Both the position numbers and the translations under genes were made by a program. This document shows positions 16,977 through 24,386 of a DNA stretch of 64,000 bases, piece after piece. Positions within the stretch are counted from its first letter, which is position 1, and every line of letters starts with the position of its first letter. Origin of the DNA: CBDCFL01 sp965216135 (GTDB taxonomy: Bacteria > Pseudomonadota > Alphaproteobacteria > Rhodobacterales > Rhodobacteraceae); NCBI GenBank assembly GCA_965216135.1, contig CBDCFL010000015.1:1-64000 (forward strand), written 5' to 3'. Below the pieces are notes generated by a model. That model was not told where the DNA came from. It saw only the letters and a list, made by a program, of their open reading frames with translations, and made no database searches.

Positions 16977-17206
16977 TATAACACGGGCGTTCTCGGATGT
17001 CGATGGCGCTGTTTGGATTGTAAAATGGTGCCCCCACACGGACTCGAACCGCGGACCTACTGATTACAAATCAGTTGCTCTACCAGCTGAGCTATAGGGG
17101 CATTTCGCGCCATTTACGCGGATGCCGCTGGTATAACACGGGCGTTCTCGGATGTCGATGGCGCTGTTTGGATTGTAAAATGGTGCCCCCACACGGATCG
17201 AACCGC
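16977..17206. repeat. 76/75-bp direct repeat containing the tRNA-Thr 3' end
   Basis: 16977-17052 recurs at 17132-17206 with one base missing. Each copy includes the T-arm and 3' end of tRNA-Thr with CCA plus 49 bases downstream of it. The second copy lacks the rest of the tRNA and joins the iron permease gene. It could be the remains of a tandem tRNA copy, an attachment-site duplication, or an assembly overlap. Confidence 0.85.
17029..17101 (-). tRNA. tRNA-Thr(TGT)
   Basis: Full cloverleaf on the minus strand: acceptor GCCCCTA/TGGGGGC with one G-U pair, D-arm GCTCAGCTGGTAGAGC, anticodon arm ACTGA-TTTGTAA-TCAGT with anticodon TGT, T-arm GGTTCGAGTCC, discriminator A, and CCA encoded at 17026-17028. 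It reads ACA codons. The island integrase begins 170 bp beyond its 3' end, so this is the likely chromosomal attachment gene. Confidence 0.95.
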
Positions 17207-18881
17207 CCACGCGCAAGTCTTGGCTGACGCGGTTGGTGCGGGCCAGAACCAGGACCGCAGCCAGCGACACCAGGATGACCAAAACCGCCGCCGGGGCGGC
17301 CTGGCCGATCTGCTCAAGCGAGGCTTTTTCGTAGATGCGCGTCGACAAAGTGTTGAAATTGAACGGCCTGAGCAAAAGCGTTGCCGGCAATTCCTTGACG
17401 CAATCCACGAATACCAACACCAGTGCTGTGCCGATCGAGCCGCGAATGAGCGGCACAATGATCGTGCCCAAGACCTGCGCTCTGTTCTTGCCGAGCGCGC
17501 GCGCCACCAATGTCAGCGACGGCGGAATGCGACCAAGTGCGGCATCCGCGGCGCCCTGGGCGATCGCAAAAAACCGCACGCAATAAGCATAGATGATGGC
17601 AAAAGCCGAACCGGTCATGACCAGACCAATGTCGCGTCCCGTCCAGGCCTGGACTGCGTCAGCAATGAAATGGTCGGCCTGCGACATCGGCCACAACAAC
17701 CCGACGCCCAGAACCGCGCCCGGAGCAGCGTACCCGATTGTGGTGACGGGCAGCACGATCGCGGGCAGCTTGTTGCCCGACAGCCGCACACCATAGGTCA
17801 GCATGAGCGCGCCCAGAACCGTGATGATCGCCGCCGACCCGCCAGTGAGCAATGTATTGGCAAGAGCGCGCGCAAGTGTCGGGTCAAGCCAGGCCGCAGC
17901 ATTTTCGAATGCGTGACCAAGGATCACCGCGCAGGGCAGAACAAATCCGGCAGCGAAAGGCAGCAGACACAATCCGGTGGCCAACCGGCTCTGCCAGCCG
18001 TGCAGCCGCGTTCGCTGAGTGGGGCTTGCCTGACGGGGGCTCTGAAAGAACCGGAGCCGGTAGCGACTGCGCTTTTCCAGGGCCACCAGAACGAAGACGA
18101 CCACCAAGATAAGGCTGGCAATCTGGGCGGCACCACCGGCGCTGCCACCGTCGAGCCAGGTGGCAAAAATGCCAGTGGTCAACGTCTGCACGGAGAAATA
18201 GGACACGACGCCGAAATCGCTGATGGTTTCCATCATGACGATGGCCACAGATGCTGCGATCGCGGGGCGTGCGAGCGGCAATCCGATTCTGAAAAAGCGC
18301 GCGAACGGACCGGCACCAAGGGCGCGGGCAACGTCAAATGCGCTGGCCGACTGCTCGCGCAGCGCGGCGCGCACCAGCAGATAGACATAAGGGTAAAGTG
18401 CTGCGCTGAGCACAGCTATTGCCCCGGCACGCGAACGGATGTCAGGAAACCAATAGTCGCGCGCGTCCTGCCAGCCCATCGCGGCGCGCATCCAGGTTTG
18501 CACCGGTCCCGCGTATTCGAGAAAATCCACCAACGCATAGGCACCGACATAGGCCGGGATGCCCAGCGGCAAAAGCAGGGCCCAGCTTAGCCAGCGCGCG
18601 CCCGGAAATTCGTACATCGTCACAAGCCACGCAGCGCCAGTTCCCACCGCCCCGGCGAGCAGGCCCACGCCGACCACCAATATCGCGGTATTGGTCAGAT
18701 ATCGCGGCAAAACCGTCGCAATGAGATGCGGCCAGATGTTTTCATCCGGCGCCCATGCCAGGACAAAGACCGCGATGATAGGCATCACCACCAGGGCAGC
18801 AATCAACAGCGCCCCGGCGGACCAACGATCAATGCGGTGCATCTTTGGCATCGCGCTTTGTCGAGTGTTTTTGTCAGTCAC
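17064..18881 (-). CDS. fbpB: Ferric-iron ABC transporter permease (FbpB/AfuB type) with foreign tail
   Basis: 605 codons. Two fused binding-protein-dependent permease domains, each with an EAA-type loop (SAFDVARALGAGPFARFFRI about residue 180; PSLTLVARALGKNRAQVLGT about 460), and about 12 hydrophobic segments. It would form the membrane channel for periplasmic Fe3+, working with a solute-binding protein and an ATPase not present nearby. The natural 3' end seems lost: after VLARTNRVSQDLRVG (near 17208) the frame runs through the duplicated tRNA-linked segment and into tRNA-Thr itself, ending AKCPYSSAGRATDL with the TAA formed by the anticodon loop. The conserved part is nearly full length, so function may survive. 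Confidence 0.85.
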   Translation of the reverse strand: MTDKNTRQSAMPKMHRIDRWSAGALLIAALVVMPIIAVFVLAWAPDENIWPHLIATVLPRYLTNTAILVVGVGLLAGAVGTGAAWLVTMYEFPGARWLSWALLLPLGIPAYVGAYALVDFLEYAGPVQTWMRAAMGWQDARDYWFPDIRSRAGAIAVLSAALYPYVYLLVRAALREQSASAFDVARALGAGPFARFFRIGLPLARPAIAASVAIVMMETISDFGVVSYFSVQTLTTGIFATWLDGGSAGGAAQIASLILVVVFVLVALEKRSRYRLRFFQSPRQASPTQRTRLHGWQSRLATGLCLLPFAAGFVLPCAVILGHAFENAAAWLDPTLARALANTLLTGGSAAIITVLGALMLTYGVRLSGNKLPAIVLPVTTIGYAAPGAVLGVGLLWPMSQADHFIADAVQAWTGRDIGLVMTGSAFAIIYAYCVRFFAIAQGAADAALGRIPPSLTLVARALGKNRAQVLGTIIVPLIRGSIGTALVLVFVDCVKELPATLLLRPFNFNTLSTRIYEKASLEQIGQAAPAAVLVILVSLAAVLVLARTNRVSQDLRVGGSIRVGAPFYNPNSAIDIRERPCYTSGIRVNGAKCPYSSAGRATDL

Positions 18882-18961
18882 TAAACCGGCCTAGCCAAAA
18901 GCGGTTTGCCTGTCCAGTTTCACAGCTATAGTAGCGGCAAAAGCGGATGCGGCGGGGTCAT

Positions 18962-19843
18962 ATGGAGATCGCATTTCATCTTGGGGCGCATTGCACGGAC
19001 GAAAACCAGCTGTTGCGCTCCCTGCTCGATGACAAGGGCCGGCTGGCGGATCAGGGCATCTGCGTGCCCGGCCCCGGCCGTTATCGCGATGTAATCGTTA
19101 AGGCCGCCCAAAAACTTCGTGGACAGGTGGCCAGCGAGGATAGTCAGCAGGATCTGCTCGGTACGATGATTGACGATGACAGCACTGGGCGCGTGGTCAT
19201 GAGCTTTGAAAATTTCATATGCGTGCCGGGCCGGGTATTCGACGGTGGCGAATTCTATGGCAAAGCCGCCTTCAAGCCGACCTGGCTGCGCAATCTATTC
19301 TCCTGCCACCAGGTCGAGTTTTTCATGGCGATCCGCAATCCCGCGACATTTCTGCCGGCATTGTTAGCACATCGCGATCAGACCCATGGCGATCTGCCCA
19401 CAGCCCTGCAGGGTGCCGGACCAATGTCGCTACGATGGTCGGATGTCGTGGCGGCGATCCAAACAGCCAATCCGGACACGCCGCTGACGATTTGGTGCAA
19501 CGAGGATACGCCGCTGATCTGGCCGGAGATCATGCGCGAAATCACCGCGCTGGAGGCGAATGTTGAGCTTCGTAGTGGCCTGAGGATCGTCGCGAAAATT
19601 ATTGAAAAAGAAGGATTACAGCGGCTCAGAAATTATTTGCGACGCCGCACGCCGCAGACGGAAATCCAGCGGCGGCGCATCGTTACAGCATATCTGGACA
19701 AATATGCGATTGAAGCTGTGGTCGAAGAAGAAATCGACCTGCCGGGATGGAGCGCGGCACTGGTTGAAGATCTAACGCAAACCTACGAAGATGATCTGCA
19801 GGTCATCGCGCGGATGCCGGGCGTTAATTTTCTGTCGCCCTGA
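18962..19843 (+). CDS. Conserved Rhodobacteraceae protein of unknown function
   Basis: 293 residues from ATG 18962 (MEIAFHLGAHCTDENQLLRS); an in-frame ATG at 18947 is possible. Recognisable as a protein recurring in Rhodobacteraceae but without an assigned function. The N-terminus (FHLGAHCTDE) followed by SFENFICVPGRVFDG, VEFFMAIRNPATFLPAL, TIWCNEDTPLIWPEIMREIT resembles the layout of sulfotransferase-fold proteins, where the first segment would bind the cofactor phosphate; that is inference only. No signal peptide or membrane segment. It is divergent from fbpB, 80 bases away. Confidence 0.8.
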   Translation: MEIAFHLGAHCTDENQLLRSLLDDKGRLADQGICVPGPGRYRDVIVKAAQKLRGQVASEDSQQDLLGTMIDDDSTGRVVMSFENFICVPGRVFDGGEFYGKAAFKPTWLRNLFSCHQVEFFMAIRNPATFLPALLAHRDQTHGDLPTALQGAGPMSLRWSDVVAAIQTANPDTPLTIWCNEDTPLIWPEIMREITALEANVELRSGLRIVAKIIEKEGLQRLRNYLRRRTPQTEIQRRRIVTAYLDKYAIEAVVEEEIDLPGWSAALVEDLTQTYEDDLQVIARMPGVNFLSP

Positions 19844-20291
19844 TGGGCCGGTGCCAACCTAGAGCGTCGTGCGCACCAATGTCCGGTCACATTCCCAGTG
19901 CCTGACGATACAATTCCAGAACCGCTTCTTCTTCGGCCAGATCCTGTCGACCGCGTTTGCGCATGGTGACTAGGGCTTGTTGACGTTTAGGGATTCCCAA
20001 ATCGGCTGATGACTGATTCAAGGTTGCAAACAGAGGAGAGCAGCCTTGATCCGCACAGTTCTGACCGACGCCCAATGGGCTGTCATCGCACCGCACTGCC
20101 TTGGCCGAGAATGCGACCCCGGTCGCACCGGCCCTGACCCGCGCCGGTTTGTCGAGGCAGTTCTCTGGATCTCGCGGACCGGATGCCCCTGGCGCGACCT
20201 GCCGGAAGAGTTCGGGCGCTGGAACAGCGTGTTCAAGCGCTTCCGAAGGTGGGTGAGGGCCGACGCTTTCTATCGTATGTTCAGGGTATTA

Positions 20292-21451
20292 TACCAACGG
20301 CCCTAGTCGTTGACCGTTTTTGCCCATTGTCTGGTAGTGATTGACGTGATTGCGGTTTTGTCGTTTGCAAAGAAGTTCCATGCTTCGCAACACCTGTCGA
20401 CGATCTGCTCATAATTGTCGAAGACGGATATGGCGAGCTTGTTGGCACGCAGATAAGCCCACACATTTTCCATCGGGTTGAGTTCAGGGGAATAGGGCGG
20501 GAGTTTGAGCAGGGTGATGTTGTCGGGTACCTCCAGCTCTGCCGAACCGTGCCAGCCAGCGCCATCCAGAATGAGAAGGGCATGTGCGCCCGATGCGACG
20601 GTTTTAGCGATCTCGGCGAGATGCGCGCTCATGGCCTGTGTGTCGGCATGTGGCATGATCAGAGCGGCCGCTTCAGCCCGTTCCGGGCAGACGGTGCCGA
20701 AAATGTAGCTCCAGATATAGCGGGTGTCGCGCGGGGCACGGGGGCGTGTTCCACGCTCGGCCCAGATACGGGTGAGCGTGCCCTGCTGGCCAACCCGCGC
20801 TTCATCCTGAAACCATATCTCCAGGGGCTTGCTGCGGGCTGTTTCCGGCAAGGCTGCTTCTACCTCTGCGGCGAAGTTTTTTTAAAAGCCTCCTGTGCAT
20901 CCGGGTCGGATTTCGGATGCTGCGGGCGCACCGACAGACGCCGAAAGCCCAGGCTTGCCAATTGTTTGCCAACAGTTCGCTCATGCATGGTGACGCCGAA
21001 GCGCTCTTCGATCTTGCGTTTCAGATCAATGCGCCGCCAGCGCACAACCCCATCGGTTTCGGGGTCGGGACCCGCCCGAACCATTTCCGCCAACTCCTCC
21101 TTCTGTGCCGCGCTCAGCAGACAGGGTGGATCCGGCGGGCGACGGTTGAACAGGCCCGACACGCCCTCCGCATTGTAACGGTGGGCCCAATCCCGCAGCG
21201 TCTGCCGATCCATGCCGCAGTTTTCTGCCGCCGTCTTGCGGTCAACCCCATCCAGAACCAGGGCAATCGCCAACATCCGTCGCGCCGCTTTCCCATCCCG
21301 GCACCGCGCCGCTTCCTGGCGAAGCTCGCCTGCGGACTTGTCTTTGCGCGTAATCCTTACTGCCATCAAAGCCTCCCTTGCCTTGATGCCACTGAATCAG
21401 ATCACGCCGCTCGTGGGAATCCCCTTGAGTCAAATCTGGGGGCCGTTGGTA
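20292..21451 (-). mobile_element. IS630-family element, copy 3
   Basis: Perfect inverted ends TACCAACGGCC (20292) and GGCCGTTGGTA (ends 21451), flanked by TA on both sides. 1160 bp. Nested in the IS5 transposase. Confidence 0.9.
20303..21369 (-). pseudogene. IS630 transposase, two frames joined at an A7 run
   Basis: The N-terminal frame (21369-20860) has the HTH (RMLAIALVLDGVDRKTAAEN, GMDRQTLRDWAHRYNAEG) and stops after AFKKTSPQR. The C-terminal frame (from 20881 to 20303) has PLEIWFQDEARVGQQGTLTR, LLILDGAGWHGSAELEVPDN and SPELNPMENVWAYLRANKLA. The break lies at a run of 7 A on the coding strand (20877-20883) where copies 1 and 2 have 8 A. It may be a deletion, or transcriptional slippage may restore the frame. 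Confidence 0.85.
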
Positions 21452-22165
21452 TAAGCCGAAGATGCAGACTTCGAATACACGATGATCGACGGTAGTATCG
21501 TCAAAGTCCACCGACACGGTCAGGGCGCAAAAGGGGGACTCAAAGCCAAGCCATCGGACGCTCTCGCGGCGGGATAACGACAAAGATCATGGCTCTGACG
21601 GACGCGCTCGGCAATCTGATCGACTTCCGCCTTCTGCCCGGTCAGGCGCATGACCTGCGGGGTACCGCCGCACTGATCGAGGGCCTCACCTGCGACCAGT
21701 TTCTCGCCGACCGTGCCTTCGACGCGAACTGGCTGCGCGAAGCGCTGACCAGTGCCGGGATCGAGCCGGTAATCCCTCCAAAATCAAACCGCCGCTTCCC
21801 GGCGGAGTTCGACCGCCACACCTACAAATGGCGTCACCTGGTCGAAAACTTCTTCGGAAAGCTGAAGGAATACAGAGGGATCGCAATGCGTTCCTGCAAA
21901 ACAGATGACAGCTTCAAAGCATTCATCTCGCTTGCTGCAATCGTCATTCAAACACGATGAACGTCAACACCCCCTAGTTTGCGCAAAACTTTGGTGTCAT
22001 AGCCGCGGCCTTTTGCCTCCGCCATCACCTCTCTTTGCTGTTCGACGATGTCGCGTTTTTCGGCCGCAAGACGCTCGAACCTTTCAACGAACTGGCGCAA
22101 TTCGTCGGCAGTGACGCGATAAGTGGGGGCAATTTCCGGCTGGTTCATCTTGCATCCGTCCAATC

Positions 22166-22501
22166 ATGAGAATTTCGCTTGGCGTGCCTATCGGTGTGAA
22201 CCCGGCCATGCAAGGCTATAAAGCTTGTGTTTTTGCGATGCGCCCTGATACAGGCAATGCCGATGCAAAGCGGAGCTTTTGGGCGATGATTTGGATGGTC
22301 TGGACCGGTGCTTTGGTGACCATTTTGGGGGTGATCGCGCTGACCGGCTGCATGTATTCAGCGATGCGCGCAAGAAACAGCGATCTGCCGGATGATCAGA
22401 TGCGCAAGGTTCTGCAAAGGCTGGTTGCCTGGAATATGGGCGCGCTGGCGCTGTCAGCGGTCGGGCTGATGATGGTGGTTGTGGGGCTGATGCTGTCGTA
22501 G
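22166..22501 (+). CDS. Small two-helix membrane protein
   Basis: Up to 111 residues; an internal ATG at 22238 (MRPDTGNADAKRSFWAMIWM) is an equally likely start giving 87 residues. Two hydrophobic segments (MVWTGALVTILGVIALTG and ALALSAVGLMMVVVGLML) are separated by a polar loop (SDLPDDQMRKVLQRLVAWN), so it probably sits in the inner membrane. It has no recognised family. It is divergent from the broken DUF2312 gene, with start codons 18 bases apart or further. Confidence 0.55.
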   Translation: MRISLGVPIGVNPAMQGYKACVFAMRPDTGNADAKRSFWAMIWMVWTGALVTILGVIALTGCMYSAMRARNSDLPDDQMRKVLQRLVAWNMGALALSAVGLMMVVVGLMLS

Positions 22502-22551
22502 CTGGCAGATTTCCGTCTGCGCAAATGACGACCGCCGACAGAGGTGCCCCC

Positions 22552-22734
22552 TCAGACCGGCAGATTATCCCACAAATCTTCTTCGTCGCGGCGGGCACGA
22601 TCTTGATCTTTTCTGCCCAATTGCCGAGAAAATTCCTGTGCGGCACCTTGCTTCAGTTTCTGGGCAAGGCGATTATCTTTAATGACCTGATCGACGAGTC
22701 GGCTGATTCGCTCTTCATCGGATTTTACTGACAC
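22552..22734 (-). CDS. Small charged hypothetical protein
   Basis: 60 residues, MSVKSDEERISRLVDQVIKD to DEEDLWDNLPV, highly charged and predicted helical, without a membrane segment. A soluble protein of this type, with a final DLWDNLPV, looks like a genuine small gene, but no family is recognised. It lies between the small membrane protein and fliM without obvious operon links. Confidence 0.4.
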   Translation of the reverse strand: MSVKSDEERISRLVDQVIKDNRLAQKLKQGAAQEFSRQLGRKDQDRARRDEEDLWDNLPV

Positions 22735-22940
22735 TCAATTATCCTCCGGGTATTGTTCGCATTTCGCCAGTTTGCGCCACCCGTTCCCTGCCCTCGCAAA
22801 GGTCTTTTGTCATGGCTGGATCATAGCACATCTGGCTGGGGCGTTCAGATTTATTCGGCTAGTAATATGGAAAAATGCCAGCCGCCCAGCAGCGCTTTTT
22901 GCTGCCGCGCATCGACTGCGAACAAGACGTGAGCGAGACA

Positions 22941-24158
22941 TCAATCCGGGGTCGGTAAATCCCCCATCGGCAGGGCCGTGGGCATGGCCATCGGCATTGG
23001 CGCAACCGAGCCATCGGGCGTCTCTGCGCCCACTGGCAGGGGCGACAGGTCCAGGGCTGCCGGGGCGTCAGGATCGCCGGGCGTCTCCGCTCCGACCGGC
23101 ACCATGCCCAAACCGGGTGGCGCAGGCGGCTCAGCCGCACCACCGCCCGCAAGCCCTGACAGGTCCGGCAGCGCCTGAGCCGTATCCGGCGGCGCTGGCG
23201 TTGCAAGGGTCGCCAGGCCGGGTGGCGCGAAATCTTCGGACAAAGCCACGGCCCGGTCGCCAGCCTCGCCAGCCTCGCCAGTCAGGCCATATCCGGTGCC
23301 GGAAATTCTGATAGCGCGGTGCAACGCCTGCTGGCCCAATTTGCCATGCGCCACCAGGGTACCGTTGGTGCCTCGCAACTGCACATGCAACAGTTGGGCG
23401 ACGGGGAATTGAATGATCGATCCGGGGCTAAGCTCGCTGATTTCGCGGAGCGCCATTTTCTTACGATGGAATATGGCCTCTAAGCGAACCGGCACTCGCT
23501 CGACATGCTGGCGCCAGTCGGTCGCCCAATTGCCCACCTGATCGCGCTTGGTCTGGCCCGCACCGGTGCCGGCACATGGAAAGATCAGCACCATCTGACC
23601 TTGCCGGGCGCCGTTGTCGAGATCGAGACCGAGCGTGAAGCGCTGATAGAGAATGTTGTCAAAAGCCATTTCAACGGCGCTCGGATCTCGCAGGATATGC
23701 GAAAACGCAAAGCCGGTTATGCTCGGCGGGTCGGTGATGTCGGCCAATTCCGGGGCAATGCGGCGCAAAAACCGGTCCAGCAGATCAGCCACAATCGTTG
23801 CATCGGTGTTTGTCGGCTCGCGCGGCTCAATCTCGCCGCGCGAAACCCGTCCGGTTGTCACATGTTCCAAAAGCCCGGACAGCGCGGCAGGATCAAACAG
23901 CGCCATCCCGTGATCCTGATCGCGGCCTTTGATCACAAAAATAACCTGCGATGGATCCAGCGTTGCCACCAGCGCGTCAAGTTCCAGCTCATCCTCGGCC
24001 AATTCGGTCAGGACCATCGCCAGATTTGAAAAATCCGTCGCTGCCTTTGCACATGCCATGCGAAACGCCCGCTTCAGCGCCCCGGCGTCACCGGATTCCT
24101 GCAAGCTTTTGCCGCTGATCTTCAGACGCAGCGCCAGGGCCGAAGGGCAATCGGACAT
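22941..24158 (-). CDS. fliM: FliM/FliN-type flagellar motor switch protein
   Basis: 405 residues. The N-terminal 200 residues resemble a FliM middle domain (VAATLDPSQ-like region DALVATLDPSQVIFVIKGRD; LLDRFLRRIAPELADITDPP). A SpoA (FliMN_C) domain at about 225-290 includes LREISELSPGSIIQFPV and LVAHGKLGQQALHRAIRIS. The last 100 residues are Pro/Ala/Gly-rich with PVGAETP repeated, a tail seen in Rhodobacteraceae forms. It is part of the cytoplasmic C-ring that binds CheY-P. It stands alone, far from fliG (61519) in the same window. Intact. Confidence 0.8.
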   Translation of the reverse strand: MSDCPSALALRLKISGKSLQESGDAGALKRAFRMACAKAATDFSNLAMVLTELAEDELELDALVATLDPSQVIFVIKGRDQDHGMALFDPAALSGLLEHVTTGRVSRGEIEPREPTNTDATIVADLLDRFLRRIAPELADITDPPSITGFAFSHILRDPSAVEMAFDNILYQRFTLGLDLDNGARQGQMVLIFPCAGTGAGQTKRDQVGNWATDWRQHVERVPVRLEAIFHRKKMALREISELSPGSIIQFPVAQLLHVQLRGTNGTLVAHGKLGQQALHRAIRISGTGYGLTGEAGEAGDRAVALSEDFAPPGLATLATPAPPDTAQALPDLSGLAGGGAAEPPAPPGLGMVPVGAETPGDPDAPAALDLSPLPVGAETPDGSVAPMPMAMPTALPMGDLPTPD

Positions 24159-24386
24159 GAACCAGTTGTTTCCCGGTTGTTCTTTGCGCGAACATCACAG
24201 ATCGTCGTTACGAAAACTAAATCTGCGCCCGTATTCGGCCGCTTTGGCGCTGCGCGGCCGACGCTCCCTGTTGCCGTCTTTGCGGTCCAACTCAGAACCA
24301 GGTCCAAAGGCCGCGATTTTCGGCTGGCCATTTGGCCGGACGCAGGTTAGGCCGCGCGCGAATTCCCTCGCCACAGGCTCTGTTTC

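Larger units (their letters stand above)
20046..21960 (+). pseudogene. IS5/IS427 transposase, split by IS630
   Basis: OrfA starts MIRTVLTDAQWAVIAPHCLG (20046) and is cut in FYRMFRVL by IS630; it resumes at 21454 with EDADFEYTMIDGSIVKVHRH. There is one extra base at the junction relative to the expected FRVLSEDADF. At 21530-21540 the frame normally shifts by -1 at AAAAGGGGG (GAKGG to TQSQAIGRSRGG), the programmed frameshift of IS427 elements, into orfB (TTKIMALTDALGNLIDFRLL to IPPKSNRRFPAEFD and KWRHLVENFFGKLKEYRGIA, DDE Glu). Dead because of the insertion. Confidence 0.85.
19974..21973 (+). mobile_element. IS5-family (IS427 group) element with nested IS630
   Basis: Target duplication CTAG (19970-19973, 21974-21977). 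Inverted ends are GGGCTTGTTGACGTT at the left and GGGGGTGTTGACGTT (inverted) at the right. Without the nested IS630 (20292-21451) the element would be about 840 bp, typical of the group. Confidence 0.92.
19887..22148 (-). pseudogene. DUF2312 protein, split by IS5 carrying IS630
   Basis: The N-terminal part (22148-21974, MNQPEIAPTYRVTADELRQF to AKGRGYDTKVLRKL) and C-terminal part (19969-19887, TMRKRGRQDLAEEEAVLELY to LGM) are separated by an IS5 at 19974-21973. Removing it with one copy of CTAG restores codons AAA CTA GTC ACC and an 86-codon frame, normal for DUF2312, a small alphaproteobacterial family of unknown function predicted as a coiled coil. Family members are usually conserved, so loss here is notable. 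Confidence 0.92.

Noticed and set aside
17220..18590. Long open frame of 456 codons opposite fbpB
   Set aside because: It is the mirror of a well-conserved permease, is Arg/Gln/Asp-rich in the way antisense frames of GC-rich genes are, and has no recognisable domain.
24160..24386. Small gene between fliM and typA
   Set aside because: Candidate frames on both strands lack a ribosome site and have no recognisable family; treated as a promoter region.
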